Shown in pieces: positions 23,052 through 34,459 of a stretch of DNA of 64,000 nucleotides. Under the pieces are notes generated by a model. That model did no database searches. It saw only the letters and a program-made list of their open reading frames with translations, and was not told where the DNA came from. The first letter of the stretch is position 1; every line of letters begins with the position of its first letter. Source of the DNA: Gongronella butleri (lineage: Eukaryota; Mucoromycota; Mucoromycetes; Mucorales; Cunninghamellaceae). The stretch lies in the NCBI GenBank assembly GCA_025201375.1, contig JAIWZP010000005.1:372001-436000 (forward strand). The letters run 5' to 3'. Made by a program: the position numbers and the translations under genes.

Positions 23052-23903
23052 CTATGCAGGTGTTTTTTTCTTGGCTGGCGATTTCTGTGCGGATGGTGTT
23101 GCCTTGTTTTTGGGAGGAGGAGGCGCTGTCTTTTTCTTCTTCTTCATGCTCAATGGGTTTGGCGCCTTGGCCTTGCGTTTACGATGGACCATGGCTGTGG
23201 GCTCGGCGGGTTTGATGTTCAATTGCTTCGCCTCGGACGCAGACACCATGGTCTTTGAATGCTCCTTGCTTTGGACGGCCTGCTTGGTGGCAGGCGACAT
23301 GGGTTCGAGGATGATGAGCGCATTCTTCACCTTGACAATGGGCACGCCGGCAATCGCGTGCAACTTTTCGCGCAGCGCGTCGTCCTGCGTGGCCACACCG
23401 TAATTGCGCGCATTGGTCTCGCCAATCATCTCCAGCACACACGTCGCGCTACTGACGGCCTTGTGAATATGCTTGCATTTTAGCAAATGAAACGCCTTGG
23501 TGCTTGCCGCCGCACCGTGCTCGCCCTGCTTTTTTAATTCTTGAATCACGCACTCGGTCACCACTGAATGAATAAAAAAAAAAAAAGGTGAGTCGCCAGG
23601 GGCCCAAGTTCACGCGTTTTTGCTCCAATGGCGCTGTTTTATCGACTTACTCGGCCGCGTTGGCGTCGACAGCGTGGCGTCCAGGTCCTTTTGAATATCG
23701 AGCTTGGCGTCGTTGCTTTGCTTGCAAAAGGAGCTATCGACTACGAAAAGAAAAGAAAAAATAAAGGAAATTAGGCCGTGTCGCGCTGAAAAACACACTT
23801 TTTCGTGTGTCTTACGCAGGAATTGATAGGGCTCGTGGAAGCCAAAGGCGACGCCGTAGTTGTGCATAACCTTTTTGTACAGTCGTCTCGTCTTGGCGCG
23901 CAT
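23052..23903 (-). CDS. UTP23: rRNA-processing protein Utp23 (PIN-like, SSU processome)
   Basis: Exons 23903-23816, 23740-23651 and 23563-23052; 229 aa. It starts MRAKTRRLYKKVMHNYGVAFGFHEPYQFLLDSSF, the conserved Utp23/Fcf1-type opening (shown for identification). Then come a degenerate PIN fold (TECVIQEL, KCKHIH, CVLEMIGETN, NYGVATQDDALREKL, GVPIVKVKNALIILEPMS) and a Lys/Pro-rich nucleolar tail. Utp23 is needed for release of snR30 during 18S rRNA maturation. The N-terminus and length are normal. Its start is 205 bp from that of the mitoribosomal uS9m gene, on the opposite strand. Confidence 0.93.
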
Positions 23904-24108
23904 AGTTTATGGTGAAAAGGGTGAAAAAGAGTGAAAAGGATAAAAAAAAAGGGAGCGGATTCAAAAGAATTCAGCTTGGAATTCATGCCAGATAAGCCAC
24001 CCTCTGACCATTGCCATCAGGCAGGGCCCGCCTGCCTAAAATGGCATGGAGGGGGCGGATTGCCCCGCCTTGTTTTGCTTTTCTTTACCACTTTTTCTTT
24101 TTTACACC
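23904..24108. promoter_or_regulatory. Bidirectional promoter, UTP23 (-) / uS9m (+)
   Basis: Only 205 bp separates the two start codons; both products serve ribosome formation. It contains CAGGGCCCGCCTG at about 24021-24033 and a pyrimidine-rich leader before the uS9m ATG. Confidence 0.5.
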
Positions 24109-25136
24109 ATGTTACGACGGGTTCTTGCTTTGCCACGCCTGACGCCGTCTATTACGATGCCCATGCGCACCGTGGCGACGCTGCAGCCGCGCCAGGTTGC
24201 CGACGAATTGCTTCAGGAGCGCGAGAAGCCCGAGTCGCTGTCGTACTTCACGGGCAACTTCAAGTACAACGATCTGCTTATTGACCTCGATCGCCTGTAC
24301 AAGCAGCACGCCGAGTGGAAGCCTGTGGAGGTTGCCGACGAGACGTCTGCGGTGGCTCAAAAGGCGTATTCGTGGAAATTGCGCGAAAAGATGTCGCAAA
24401 TGCTGGGGATTCCGCTCAAGACGTCGCAATGGCGCAAAATCACGCTGCACCTGAACCAATTGGCGTCGCTGCCGCGCCCGCTGCCGCCGCAGGTGGAGCA
24501 GCTGCTGCAGGCGTACGAGCGATCGATGGAGCAGGCCACGGGTGTAACCAAGCAGAGCAAAACCATCGACGACTTGGGCCGCGCTTATGCGGTTGGTCGG
24601 CGAAAGGAGTCAAGCGCGCGCTGCTGGGTCGTCGAGGGCGAAGGCAAGATCATGGTCAACGGCATCGAGCTGAAGGACTATTTCCAGCGCCCCGTCGACC
24701 AAGACAAGGCCAGCCTGCCCCTCGAAGCCATTGACGCCAAAAACAAGTTCAATGTGTGGTCCCTCGTCGAGGGCGGTGGCCAAACTGGCCAGGCTGAGGC
24801 CATCAAGCTCGGCATTGGCCGCGCGCTCCTCATCCATGACAATGAATGGAAGCCCATCCTGCGCAAAGGTAAAAAAAAAAAAAAAGAGAGAAAAAATGCG
24901 AGAAATCGTGCCAATCGCCCCATTGACGCCCCCCCCCTCTTTCCTCCCCCTAGCCGGCTGCATCACGCGCGATCCAAGAGTCGTCGAACGCAAAAAGGAA
25001 GGTCAACGCAAGGCTCGTGCAAAGTATACCTGGTAAGCAACTTGTTTCCGCCCTCCCCCCGCATACCAAGTCTCAAGAAATGACACTCGATGCTCACTTG
25101 TTTTCTTTTTTCTTTTTTCCTAGGGTCAAACGTTAA
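24109..25136 (+). CDS. MRPS9: Mitochondrial small-subunit ribosomal protein uS9m
   Basis: Exons 24109-24868, 24954-25032 and a 13-nt last exon 25124-25136; 283 aa. The N-terminus (MLRRVLALPRLTPS) is a basic presequence. The middle is a fungal mitochondrial extension, and the conserved S9 domain begins at AYAVGRRKESSARCW and runs through GKIMVNGIELKDYF, VEGGGQTGQAEAIKLGIGRAL and RDPRVVERKKEGQRKARAKYTWVKR, the C-terminus that reaches the P-site tRNA. The final microexon supplies only the last three codons and the stop; its acceptor TTCCTAG is strong and it restores the expected basic C-terminus. Confidence 0.95.
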
Positions 25137-25355
25137 TCTTGTCCAATTCCCCTTCTCTCTCTTTCGCTCTCCCCACCCCCCCCCACTCGATTCATTCATC
25201 CCAATCTGCACACGGCCAGCCCCAAACTCCCTTTTTGTATAGTCTCATTTTGAAATAAAAAGCTTAGATTCTCGTTCATTCAATTGCCACTCACCACGGA
25301 CTCCTTTTTTCGTGAAACCTTATACGCCGTATCATGGAGAACAGGCGCGTCACTC

Positions 25356-25389
<34 letters not shown>

Positions 25390-25484
25390 CCGGATTTTCG
25401 CCCGTGTGACCTTGCATTTTGCCTCCCCCTCGATGACGATGCGTGCTATTTTGCTGATCCTTTTTTTATTGCGTGGATGCTCGT
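25137..25484. other. Convergent 3' flanks of uS9m and LMW-PTP
   Basis: T-rich and C-rich 3' UTR sequence with AATAAA near 25255 and an A28 run near 25360-25388. No gene. Confidence 0.6.
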
Positions 25485-26313
25485 CTATAGAAGGCCAAGG
25501 TGCTTCAAAAAGCCCTCGCTGGCGCGCGTCACCTGGTCAAAATTGCGTTCAAAGCCGTCGCGGCTGCCGTAATACGGATCTTGGATGATCCGCTCGCCCT
25601 GCGGATCGAAATCGCCAAACAGCGCGACCTCCGCCTTGCTGCCCTTGGGCTTCATCCACTAGTAAAAAAAAAAATAAAAAAACAGGTTCAATGCCTGCTC
25701 GATTTGATTTTTTTTTTGACTCATCCAACCCCCTTCGTACCTCCAAATCTTCCAAATTCGACTCGTCCATGCACAAGATGTAATCGAATTCTGAATAGTG
25801 ACGCGCGTGGACCTAGCAGAGAACACAATGGACGCGTCAGATCACGATCACGAGACCGCCACGGTGCCATTTCGCGCGTTTTGTTCAATTTTGACCAATT
25901 TTTTTTTTAACCTTTTGTGCGCGATGGTTGACAGGCACGCCATGCTTTTTGCAAGTGGCCGCACTGCGGCTGTCAGGCGTCTCGCCAACCTAAAAAAAAA
26001 AGAGTCAAAATGTTAAAGGTCTCCTTGGCACTTTTTGTCGCGCCCCTCGTTTTCTTTGAACCCCTTCTCTTTGGCACCCTGGAATTTTACATGGTATCCG
26101 GCCGTGCCTGCCGAGTCGATCTTGCCAAAGTGGTCAGCAAGTCCACGCTGCTTCACCTCATGTTGAAAGACGGCCTCGGCCATAGGCGAGCGACAAATGT
26201 TTCCTATGGTATTAAAGCGGGTTGGTTGCCAAGTAAAAATAAAAAAGGACCATGTGGAGGTCATAAAACCTACCCAAACACACAAACAACACGCTTATCT
26301 TGTCGTCACCCAT
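25485..26313 (-). CDS. LTP1: Low-molecular-weight protein tyrosine phosphatase
   Basis: Exons 26313-26274, 26203-26091, 25989-25912, 25812-25741 and 25658-25485; 158 aa, the usual family size. The catalytic loop CLGNICRS (residues 12-19 of MGDDKISVLFVCLGNICRS) matches C-X5-R-S, and the intron splits it after CLG. Also visible: SPMAEAVF, IDSAGTAGYHVGETPDSR, MDESNLEDL and the general-acid loop with DPYYGSRDGF, in which Asp-Pro-Tyr-Tyr is typical. It hydrolyses phosphotyrosine on small or protein substrates in the cytosol. The early ORF frame that reads through the first intron is not the protein. Confidence 0.96.
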
Positions 26314-27059
26314 AGCAGCAAAACAGGCTTAAATAAACCTTGAGCGAAAAGAAGGACAAAGGACGAGAAAAATCCCGCTCTCTGGGCTGCGCTTTATCTT
26401 TTTTTTTCATTTCTCATCGAAACCAAGCTCCGCTCACAAGCTCTGAGATTGTTCTTGATGGTCTTTGCTTTTTTACGAGTGAACAGACGCGGAACGACAC
26501 GGGTTTATGGTGTTTACAAGGTGTAAAGTGGTGTCAAACGATGTCAGGCGCGCGACAGGCCGGTGCTGGCCGAAAGTGGGAGGGTGGGGGGGTGACTGAA
26601 AAATCGGTGGAACAAAAGGAGGAGCAGCAGCAGGATCAAGGAGGTCTTCAGGGGGAGCGACGCGGCGCGCGTCGGACGTAGCTCATCCTGGGGAAACTTG
26701 TTGCCTCTTTTTTTTTTTTTTTTTTGAGGAAGGAGGCGTGTGACCAGGGATCAACACGGCCAATGTCACACACAAACGCACAACAAGGGTGAACGCCAAC
26801 CCAGTGGACGAGCCATTGTTGCTTCGCACTCCTTTTTTTGATGTCCAAAAATGCGTTTTTCGAAGGAATCCGCCTCAATGACGCTTTTGTGCTCCTTAAT
26901 TTGCGAACAAAGATGGACAGTGTTCTCCTTTTTTTTTTTTTTTTTTTTTTTACTATACGTGACAAGCGACCCTATAAATAGTGGTGGGATGGGGGAGGCC
27001 ACTTGACGTGGAATTGGTCGACATTTTTGTGTTTTTTTTGCATTTCTTCAACTTTTTAA
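26314..27059. other. Divergent region between LMW-PTP and the 7TM gene
   Basis: No gene. It has A/T runs near 26710-26726 and 26930-26950, and a TATA box for the 7TM gene at 26973. Confidence 0.55.
26973..26980 (+). promoter_or_regulatory. TATA box of the 27 kb 7TM gene
   Basis: TATAAATA, 80 bp before the start codon at 27060; the best-placed TATA element in the window. Confidence 0.6.
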
Positions 27060-27929
27060 ATGTATTCACCTGATCTTTACGAGATTTTGTCCGAGATTGT
27101 GAGCGTGTCGTGCGTGAGCATGATCTCGCTCGTTTTTGGGCGCAAGATGGCCAGCATTGATGGCCCAGTGCGATATGTTCGCGGGCTTTTGCTCACATTG
27201 TATGCTATGAGCTGGGCATTTGTGATCATTGCGTGCATGGCGACAAGCACAAACAACGGCAACATGACATCGTGCCTGGCCGGTTTTTACAATGTGGTGT
27301 TTTTGCACACGGTGGTCAAGGTCGTGCTTTATTTGTATTTCATCGAAAAGGCGTATATGTTGTCTGTGCCAAAGACCAAGCGCTTGGCAACACCACTGTA
27401 CCTTTGCCAATTGGGCATGCTCGTGCCGTTTGCCGTCATGATTGCATTAATGGTCGCGCTTCGTACGACGCTGCTGGGCGCCGATTTCCCATTCCAATGC
27501 TCATTTGGTTTCCAGATGCCCGCGGTCGTGGCCAGCCTTGCATATGACGCGCTGATCAATCTGCTCTTTGCCGGCCAATTCTTCCGGTCCGTTTTTGCAC
27601 CAAGCAATGCACAGCAGACCAGCCACCAGTCGTCGTCGCTGCACGTCGTGGCAAAACGTCACGGCATCCTCGCACTCGTGTCCATGGTCCTGTCCGCTCT
27701 CAGCTACGCCATCTATGTCCTCTTCAATGACTTGCCGCGCGGACTCATGCCACTCACCGTCGCAACGCTCGACGTGTGCATCTGCAGCTGCATGGCCCAA
27801 TGGGCCACCGCCCATCCCGCTGATCACCAGCTCCTCGACAAGCTCCTCCAGCCAGGAAATGGCGATAAACCCGTCAAATTGGAAATCAAGCAGCACCAGG
27901 AAGTCGTCGTCCTCACGGAACACGCGTGA
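27060..27929 (+). CDS. Seven-helix membrane protein, unknown
   Basis: A single 289-codon exon. I count seven hydrophobic segments (about residues 11-29, 42-62, 80-98, 115-136, 152-174, 196-216 and 222-244), a short N-terminus and a hydrophilic C-terminal tail ending VVVLTEHA. It contains a Ser/Gln-rich loop before helix 6. The topology is GPCR-like, but I see none of the rhodopsin, Ste2/Ste3 or cAMP-receptor signatures. A similar-sized 7TM protein is encoded at 37-38 kb, without obvious sequence identity. Neighbours (phosphatase, RBG1) give no clue. Confidence 0.85.
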   Translation: MYSPDLYEILSEIVSVSCVSMISLVFGRKMASIDGPVRYVRGLLLTLYAMSWAFVIIACMATSTNNGNMTSCLAGFYNVVFLHTVVKVVLYLYFIEKAYMLSVPKTKRLATPLYLCQLGMLVPFAVMIALMVALRTTLLGADFPFQCSFGFQMPAVVASLAYDALINLLFAGQFFRSVFAPSNAQQTSHQSSSLHVVAKRHGILALVSMVLSALSYAIYVLFNDLPRGLMPLTVATLDVCICSCMAQWATAHPADHQLLDKLLQPGNGDKPVKLEIKQHQEVVVLTEHA

Positions 27930-28150
27930 AAAAAAAAAACAAAAAAAAGAAAAAGAAAAACCGCGATATGCGCTTTTTTTTTATACGCGCCTTGTCCTTT
28001 TTTTCACGCGCCTCGTGCCATGTCACCCTTTTTTTTCATTTTATCTAGCCATCCTCTTTTTGTTAGTAGTACTTTTTATCTTTTTAATGAATTTTTATTG
28101 TTTTTCGCATGCAATTTGGGGGAAAAAGAGACGTGTCGCGCGCGGATTTT

Positions 28151-29682
28151 CTATTTCTTGACAACTTGGACCACATCCTCATCATGCACCAAATGGCCAA
28201 GACCAACGCGCTGTGGATTGTGCTTGGTCGATGTGCCCTAAAAAAAAAGAGGGATGAGCCCGTTTTTCTTGCTGGCCATGTCTTTTTTTTTTTACCCAGA
28301 CGAGCGCGTAGCGGAAGGTGTCGACGAGTGATCGATGGATGGCGTGGCACACATGCTCGACGGTGGCGCCCTGGCGCACAATGAGGCCGTCTTCGAAATC
28401 CGGGAACTCGCCTCGCTTCTTGGTATACACGCGCATCAGATTCAGCTTTTTCCAAATCGTCTCCACCAGGAAATCCATGTTCAGATCGTCCTCACACGAC
28501 ACCACCACCGTGTGCGGCTGATGCGCCAGCCTGTCAATCTCCTCCATGGTGATCTGATCAATCTTGTTGTAACACTAAGATAAGAAAAACGTGTGAGATG
28601 GACGTGCTTTTTGTCTTTTTCTTGCCACCTTACATAAATACACTGGATGTAGCGTCGATTGCCCAAGACAACATCCAAGAATTGGTCGACGTTGATGTCT
28701 TCACGGATGACAATGTCCGCATTGAAAATTTCTAGCCAAAGAAAATAAAAAAAGAAAAAGAAAGAGTGTCAGCCCTCCAAAATTGGTGCCATCCGAGGTC
28801 CACGCGATTACTGTAGTCGTGCAAAATGTTATGCACCATCTTTTGATCAATGTAGTTCAGCTTGACCGTCGCATTGAAGCTGATGCCGCCCGCCTTTTTG
28901 ATCTTAAACGACACGTTGGGAAAAGATTGATTCAATCGGATGCCTACCGCCTCCAATTCGGCTTCCAATTGCGGTCTGGCAAAGGGGGGAAAGAGAGAGA
29001 TGGAGAGAAATCGATCAGAACCAGCTGTTTACATGGCGATTCTTTGCTTTTTTCCGCTTTTTTTTTTGTTACCTTTGCGTCGCAGACTTTGTGGCGTCGA
29101 GCATCATGAGGACGATATCGGCGGTGCGAGCGACGGCAATGACCTGCTTACCGCGACCCTTGCCCTGGGAGGCGCCCTGGATGATACCTGGCAAATCGAG
29201 CAATTGGATGGTCGCGCCCTTGTAAGTAAACTTGCCAGGCACACACGTCAATGTCGTGAATTCGTACGCGGCCGCCACCGATTCCTGCGGCGTCAGCTTG
29301 GACAGCAACGTCGACTTGCCCACCGAGGGGAAACCAATCATCACGACGCGCGCATCGCCGGATTTCATCACGTCAAAGCCCTCGCCCTAAGAAAAAAAAA
29401 AAAACAGGACATCCTTTGTGAGCGCATGCCCATAGAAACGGGCCCCCAATGCCTTGCTCTGTACCTTTTCAGACTTGGTCTTGGACCCTTCAATAAGCTG
29501 CACGCGGTATTTGGCCAGCTTGGCCTTGAGCAAGCCAAGATGGTACTCGGTGGCTAATGCAAAGCGGCAAACAGGGTGAATTCACGCGCGATCGGCCCGT
29601 GTCGTGCGTCCCACTTACCCTTGTTCTTTTGAGTGCGCTGGATTTCCCGCTCAATGTCCTGGATCTTTTCGAGAATACCCAT
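28151..29682 (-). CDS. RBG1: Developmentally regulated GTP-binding protein Rbg1/DRG1
   Basis: Exons 29682-29619, 29553-29465, 29386-29073, 28975-28812, 28731-28634, 28574-28296 and 28237-28151; 364 aa, matching DRG1 (367). Helical N-terminus [22 protein letters not shown]1 GFPSVGKST at 69-77, G3 [10 protein letters not shown], the NKID G4 motif (YNKIDQI), and the C-terminal TGS domain with [26 protein letters not shown] and [11 protein letters not shown]. Rbg1 with its DFRP partner associates with stalled or translating ribosomes. The boundary of exon 4 (DY, then KIFNAD) was set by the donor GTAATC and restores the expected sequence. Confidence 0.96.
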
Positions 29683-29999
29683 GGTCGTCAAGAAACCGAG
29701 AAAAAAAAAGAGAGAGAGAGAGAGAGAAAGAAAAAAAAAAACTGGGGCAACAGGGACGCAAAAAAAACACCTCTTTTGTCCGCTTTTCGAACCCCGCCTC
29801 TGTGCCTGCCTGCTTGATGCACCAGCACGGCGCCCTTTTTGTATGTGAGTCCTCACGCTTGCCGCGTGCCATCCGTCAGCCGCAGGCGTGCATTCATGCA
29901 TAGAGAGCAAAAGAAATGGAAAAAATAGAATTACGTTGGCATTTGTGCCACTTTTTATTTGATTTGCCTTGTTTTTCTTTGTAGCCGTGCCTCGTATTA
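29683..29999. other. 5' flank of RBG1
   Basis: A (GA)n/(A)n-rich leader at 29699-29742 and otherwise unremarkable sequence; no gene. Confidence 0.5.
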
Positions 30000-30620
30000 T
30001 GACGATTCCTTGCCATGTCCATGCAGAGCGCACCGAGCTACCATTTGAGACCCAGGGTGTGTCTAAACAACGCGTTGCTCGTCATCAATCGCCAATTCAA
30101 CATTTTAGACAAAATGACAAGATTTCCTGGCAAAAGGTTGGATTGATCGCTACGAAACCTTGCAGGCATAACGGCATCACTCCTCGCTTCATTTTTTGGC
30201 GGGCGTGACCAAAGCTCGATGCACGCGATGTCAAGTTTATCGCAAATACATACGAAAATACATGTCGTTTTTGATTATGGGGCAACTTGATGATGGACAA
30301 ACAATTTTGCTGAAAAAGCGCGTCATTACGCGCAGAACGATCGCACGCATCGATGGATGCTTGTAATCGCTACAAAACGCGTGGTGGCGCTCGTGTCGCG
30401 ACGCGTCTTGTCTTGCTAAAACAGATCTGATTTTAAGCGTGCCGTTGCGCAATCATTGAATTGTCCATTCCTGATACTAAGCTGGAACAAAAGACGCGGC
30501 GCATCACCGACTTGCCTTTTGATGCTTACCGCATGTGTCTGTAGCACGTTGTCATCGACCTATACGCATTTAAAAACAGAAATTTGCGAATTTGTGATTT
30601 TTGGCGTTTAAAGGGCCTGG
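30000..30620 (+). repeat. Dispersed repeat family A, copy 2
   Basis: Colinear with 5080-5700 (landmarks given there). It differs by many point changes and small indels, without a conserved frame. Confidence 0.7.
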
Positions 30621-30978
30621 CCAGGTTAGCTATTGGCATCATTTTTCGCGCTTTGCATGCTCTTCCTCAAAACCGAGATCACTTGAGTTTTACATCGCGT
30701 TGATCCGCAAATGGATTGATTTTAGTCTTAATTTCTACGGATTGACCGTGTTCCCCGCCTTTTTTATGATATAAAAAATAGTTACGTAGTCAATGATTAT
30801 AGTGTCATACATCTGATTCAATGCGTGCATGACTCAGTGTTTCGTGCACAAATCAGCGCCACACGCCAAAATCGAGCCTTTTCGATTTTTTATGATCTCT
30901 GGGACATGCATTTGCAAAGCCAATTAGATAAAGTTTAATAAAAAAAATAGTGATATGATGAGGGGATGCGAAATTGGG
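30621..30978. other. Intergenic
   Basis: AT-rich, no ORF of interest; includes the 3' flank of the Chs4-like gene. Confidence 0.5.
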
Positions 30979-33900
30979 TTACATGATCAAGCAGTCGGCG
31001 CTCGATGATGTGGCCGCCTTTGGTTTTTTGGGTTCTTTTGCGTGATTCTTGATGATAGAGCGCTCCGGCAGGTGCAGCCGCTCTGCTGCTGGCCTGTAGC
31101 CCTTGCTTGCGGCCTTGCCAAAGTATTCCAGCGCGCGTGCATAGTCTGCATCCACACCAATGCCATCTTCATAATATGTTCTGCACAAAACAAAATAAAA
31201 AGAAATAAAAAGATGAGAAAAACATGACAATAGAAGGAAGCGTGTCGCGGGGTTGGATTTTCACTTACCCTAGCGTGTATTCTGCGCTAGCAAGGCCCTT
31301 GTCGGCGGCGCGTTTGCACCATTTGAAGGCCAGACCGTGGTGTAAGGGTATGGAGAGGGTTGGGTGGCCATGAAGATAAAAGCGCGAGAGTGCAAGCATG
31401 GCCTGATCGTGTGCACCATCCTCTGCGGCCTTGCTGTAATTCTCAAAGGCGAGTGCAGCGTCCTTGGGTTGATCCAGCAGCCCCTGTTCGTACACCTTGC
31501 CCAGCTGATAGTACGCTTGAATCCACGCGCCGCGCTGTGCCTTGCAAAGATAATGCATGGCCATCGTGGCATTGCGTCGCGACGCAAGGCAATCGCGCTT
31601 CATCCCAATCGCCTCCAAATCGTCGGCGTACACGCAGCTCAGATCAAATGCCGCCTCGGCGCTGTCGGCGCCCTCGGCATCCGCGGCCGTCTTGAGATAC
31701 GCGAGGCCTTCCTTGACATCGATCTTCTGCCCCAATTGCCCCTGCAGCAGGATCTTGGCAAGACGCTAAAAATTAAAAAAAAATTAAAAAATTAAAAAAA
31801 CAGTCGATTTTTTGCTTCATTTCCCCCCCCCCCAATTTCTTTTGAGCTTTACATAATTGGCAAGCACGTGTCCCTGGTGCGCGGCAACCTTGTAGCTTGC
31901 GACAGTCTTTTTGAAGTCACCACGATCGCGCCAATATTTAGCGACTTGATAATGGGCATCGACATAGCCGCGTTTTGCGGCTGTGCGGAAGCATTTGAAT
32001 GCCTTTTCGTGGTTGACGACGCGGTAGGCATCGCCGACGCACGACGAGGTGGCATTGGCGTGCCATGTGCCCTTGATGTATAGAGCTTCGGGGTGGCCGC
32101 CGCTGGCAAGCTTCTCAATCCAATATTCGGCCTCGTCCATGAGTCTGCGACGCGTGCGCTCGGTGGCTGCCATGTTGTGCTTTGCGTCTGTGGATGTGTT
32201 GTTCTTTGTCTCGTAAATGGAGGCCACTTGCAAGAGATAATTGCAATAGGTCATTTGAACTTGCTTGTCGTGGGTCTTGTTGGCCATGCGGCGGTACGTC
32301 TTGATGGCATCGCGGTCGTTTGTCAAGCTAAAGGAAGCAAGATTCAATTTGGACTTGTTATCCATCAAGAGCGATGCCGACGACGTGTCCATGGTGGCGA
32401 GAGATGCCGAGCTGCCCATAGTGTTTGGATGCGCGTAGGAAAACGGTCTCTCTGGTTTTTTGTTGGCACTATGCATCATCAAGTTCATCATGCCCGTGGA
32501 CTGGCTGGCCAGGCTGACCATGCTGGGGGTGTGTGGAATCATGGGCTTCGCCGGAGCAGGCACGGACGCGCGTTGCATCAATGGATTGCGTCTGTGAGCA
32601 GGAATGGCCGGTGGTGGAGGTGGCGCGCAATGCTGTGGAGGCTGTGGGGGTGCGAATCCTGCCTGATAAGGCTCTTGGAACATGGAGCTGGTGAGCGTTG
32701 ATTGCGATGCTGACGATCGTAGCGATGGTTGGCGATAAAACGGGTCGACGGGCGTGGCAAGGACATCGACTCCAGGGGATGACAATTGGAAGGGAGATTG
32801 TTGCTGCTGTTGCTGTTGCTGTTGTTGTTGTTGTTGTTGCTGTTGCAATTGTTGCTGTTGCTGCTGTTGCTGACGCGCTGTGAACAAATCGTTGCATGAT
32901 TTGTACGACGTGAATGTGATGCCACCACGGGGTTGGTGGGTGTGTGTACTTGTACGGCGCGACATGGATACGTCATGGTGGCTACTGATGTCCATGGTGC
33001 TGCCAATATCGGTCATGGAGTCGCCATACAGATCCATTTCCTCCTTGGAATGGCGATGTGAAAGAGGCGACGCAATGGGTTGCAGAGACATAGGTCGATG
33101 TTGCGACGACCAGCTGTGATGGCTATTGTCAATCACCAAGGGACTGTCGCGACTACGCGACGCGCTCAGCACCGACGCCGTGTCAATGGAAAGTGCTCGG
33201 CCACCACATGAAGGCGACGATGGTGACAATCCACTTGGCGACAGTAATTGCGACGACGACGATGACACCGACGACCCCGTATGCACAGACGGCGATTGCG
33301 GCTTCATCAAGTTCGCAACACTCGCGCTGCCACCACCCATCGTCTCAATGGACAATCGCTGAAACGATGGCCCCGCCATCATCATCTCCTGGGCCGGCCC
33401 GGACGACATGTTGAGCGCAGCAACAAGCGTCGCCTGCTTCTCCGTCAACGTGCTCGTCCGCAATGGCATCGTTGTCGTGCTCAAATTGGAATTGGATGCC
33501 TTGGGTCTTTTATCGAAAAAGAAAAAGCGTCAGAAATGGGACTTTCTTTTTTTTTTTTTCCTTCTTTTTTTTTTTTCTCGGACGCTCACTTACTGAAGCT
33601 CTTGCCTGGCCTTTGGCTCGACAATTTGAACTTTTGTGGGCTCGGGAGGCACGTCGCAGGCATCGCCATCGGGCTTGTTGTAGACGACGGTGGCCAATGG
33701 CTTGGCAGGCTGAGGCACAATGGTCGGTGTCGCGGCTTGTTCTTTTTTGGTTTCTTCTTTGGACGCGTCTTTGGATTCAGGGGCATTGTCGTCGTCTTCA
33801 TCATCTTGAGCGGGAGGTTGTGGCGACTTTTGCAATTGACGCGCCTTGATGGCGGCGGGCACGGGACCGAATTGATCGTCCAAGAGGCGATCGATGAACG

Positions 33901-34459
33901 ATTGGAATTGCGTATCTTCTTCCTCGGGGGTCGACAATTGGCTGCTGTTTTCGTCGCCATCGTCATCGGCGTCTTCGTGCTCGTCTTCAGACGCCGGCGG
34001 CATGATTCCGCTCTGCTCCGTGATCGTCTCGAGCATCACATGGTCGCGGATATACGTCGACACGCTGCCCGCCGACGACAAGTCGCTATACCGGTGCTGC
34101 ACCTGCACTTGCTCGCGGCTGACCTCGGGCGGCGATCCGTGCCGCTCAGGCTCACCATGGAACAATTTCGTGTCTTGAAACAGCCGCGACGACGACGAAA
34201 CGCCGCTCATCCGGCTCTGCGCGCGTGACAATTGGCTGCCCGAGTGCACGCTGCCAAGCGCCAGACCATTGTTGTCATCATCATCATCATCATCGTCATC
34301 GTCGTCGTCGTCATCGTCGCTGTTGTCCAGGGTTAAACGAAGAATTTGCGCGTTTTGCGGCGCGGCAACCGCCTGCGCCGTCAAATGCTCCACTTGCACC
34401 ATGCGCCGCACAGGCATGATGGGCGTCTGATGTGATCTTTGGCCGATAAGAGGTGCCAT
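30979..34459 (-). CDS. SKT5: Sel1-repeat protein with CaaX end, chitin-synthase regulator (Chs4/Skt5) type
   Basis: Exons 34459-33594, 33506-31853, 31765-31269 and 31180-30979; 1072 aa. The first about 550 residues are low complexity: an Asp run of 15, a Pro/Ser-rich stretch, and a Gln tract with CAA/CAG codons near 32800-32870. From about residue 640 to 1045 there are Sel1/TPR-like repeats ('A..YW..RGDFKKTVASYK.AA.QGH', 'AYYQLGKVYEQGLL', 'ALAFENYSKAAEDG', 'LAFKWCKRAADKGLASAEYTLGTYYEDG', given in parts). The protein ends SADCLIM, a CaaX prenylation box. Yeast Chs4/Skt5 has the same layout and is a prenylated activator of chitin synthase III at the bud neck. The assignment to that family is firm; the paralogue is not decided. 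Confidence 0.88.

Noticed and set aside
33281..34228. 315-codon plus-strand ORF over the Chs4-like gene
   Set aside because: Antisense shadow crossing an exon-intron-exon boundary of the well-supported minus-strand gene.
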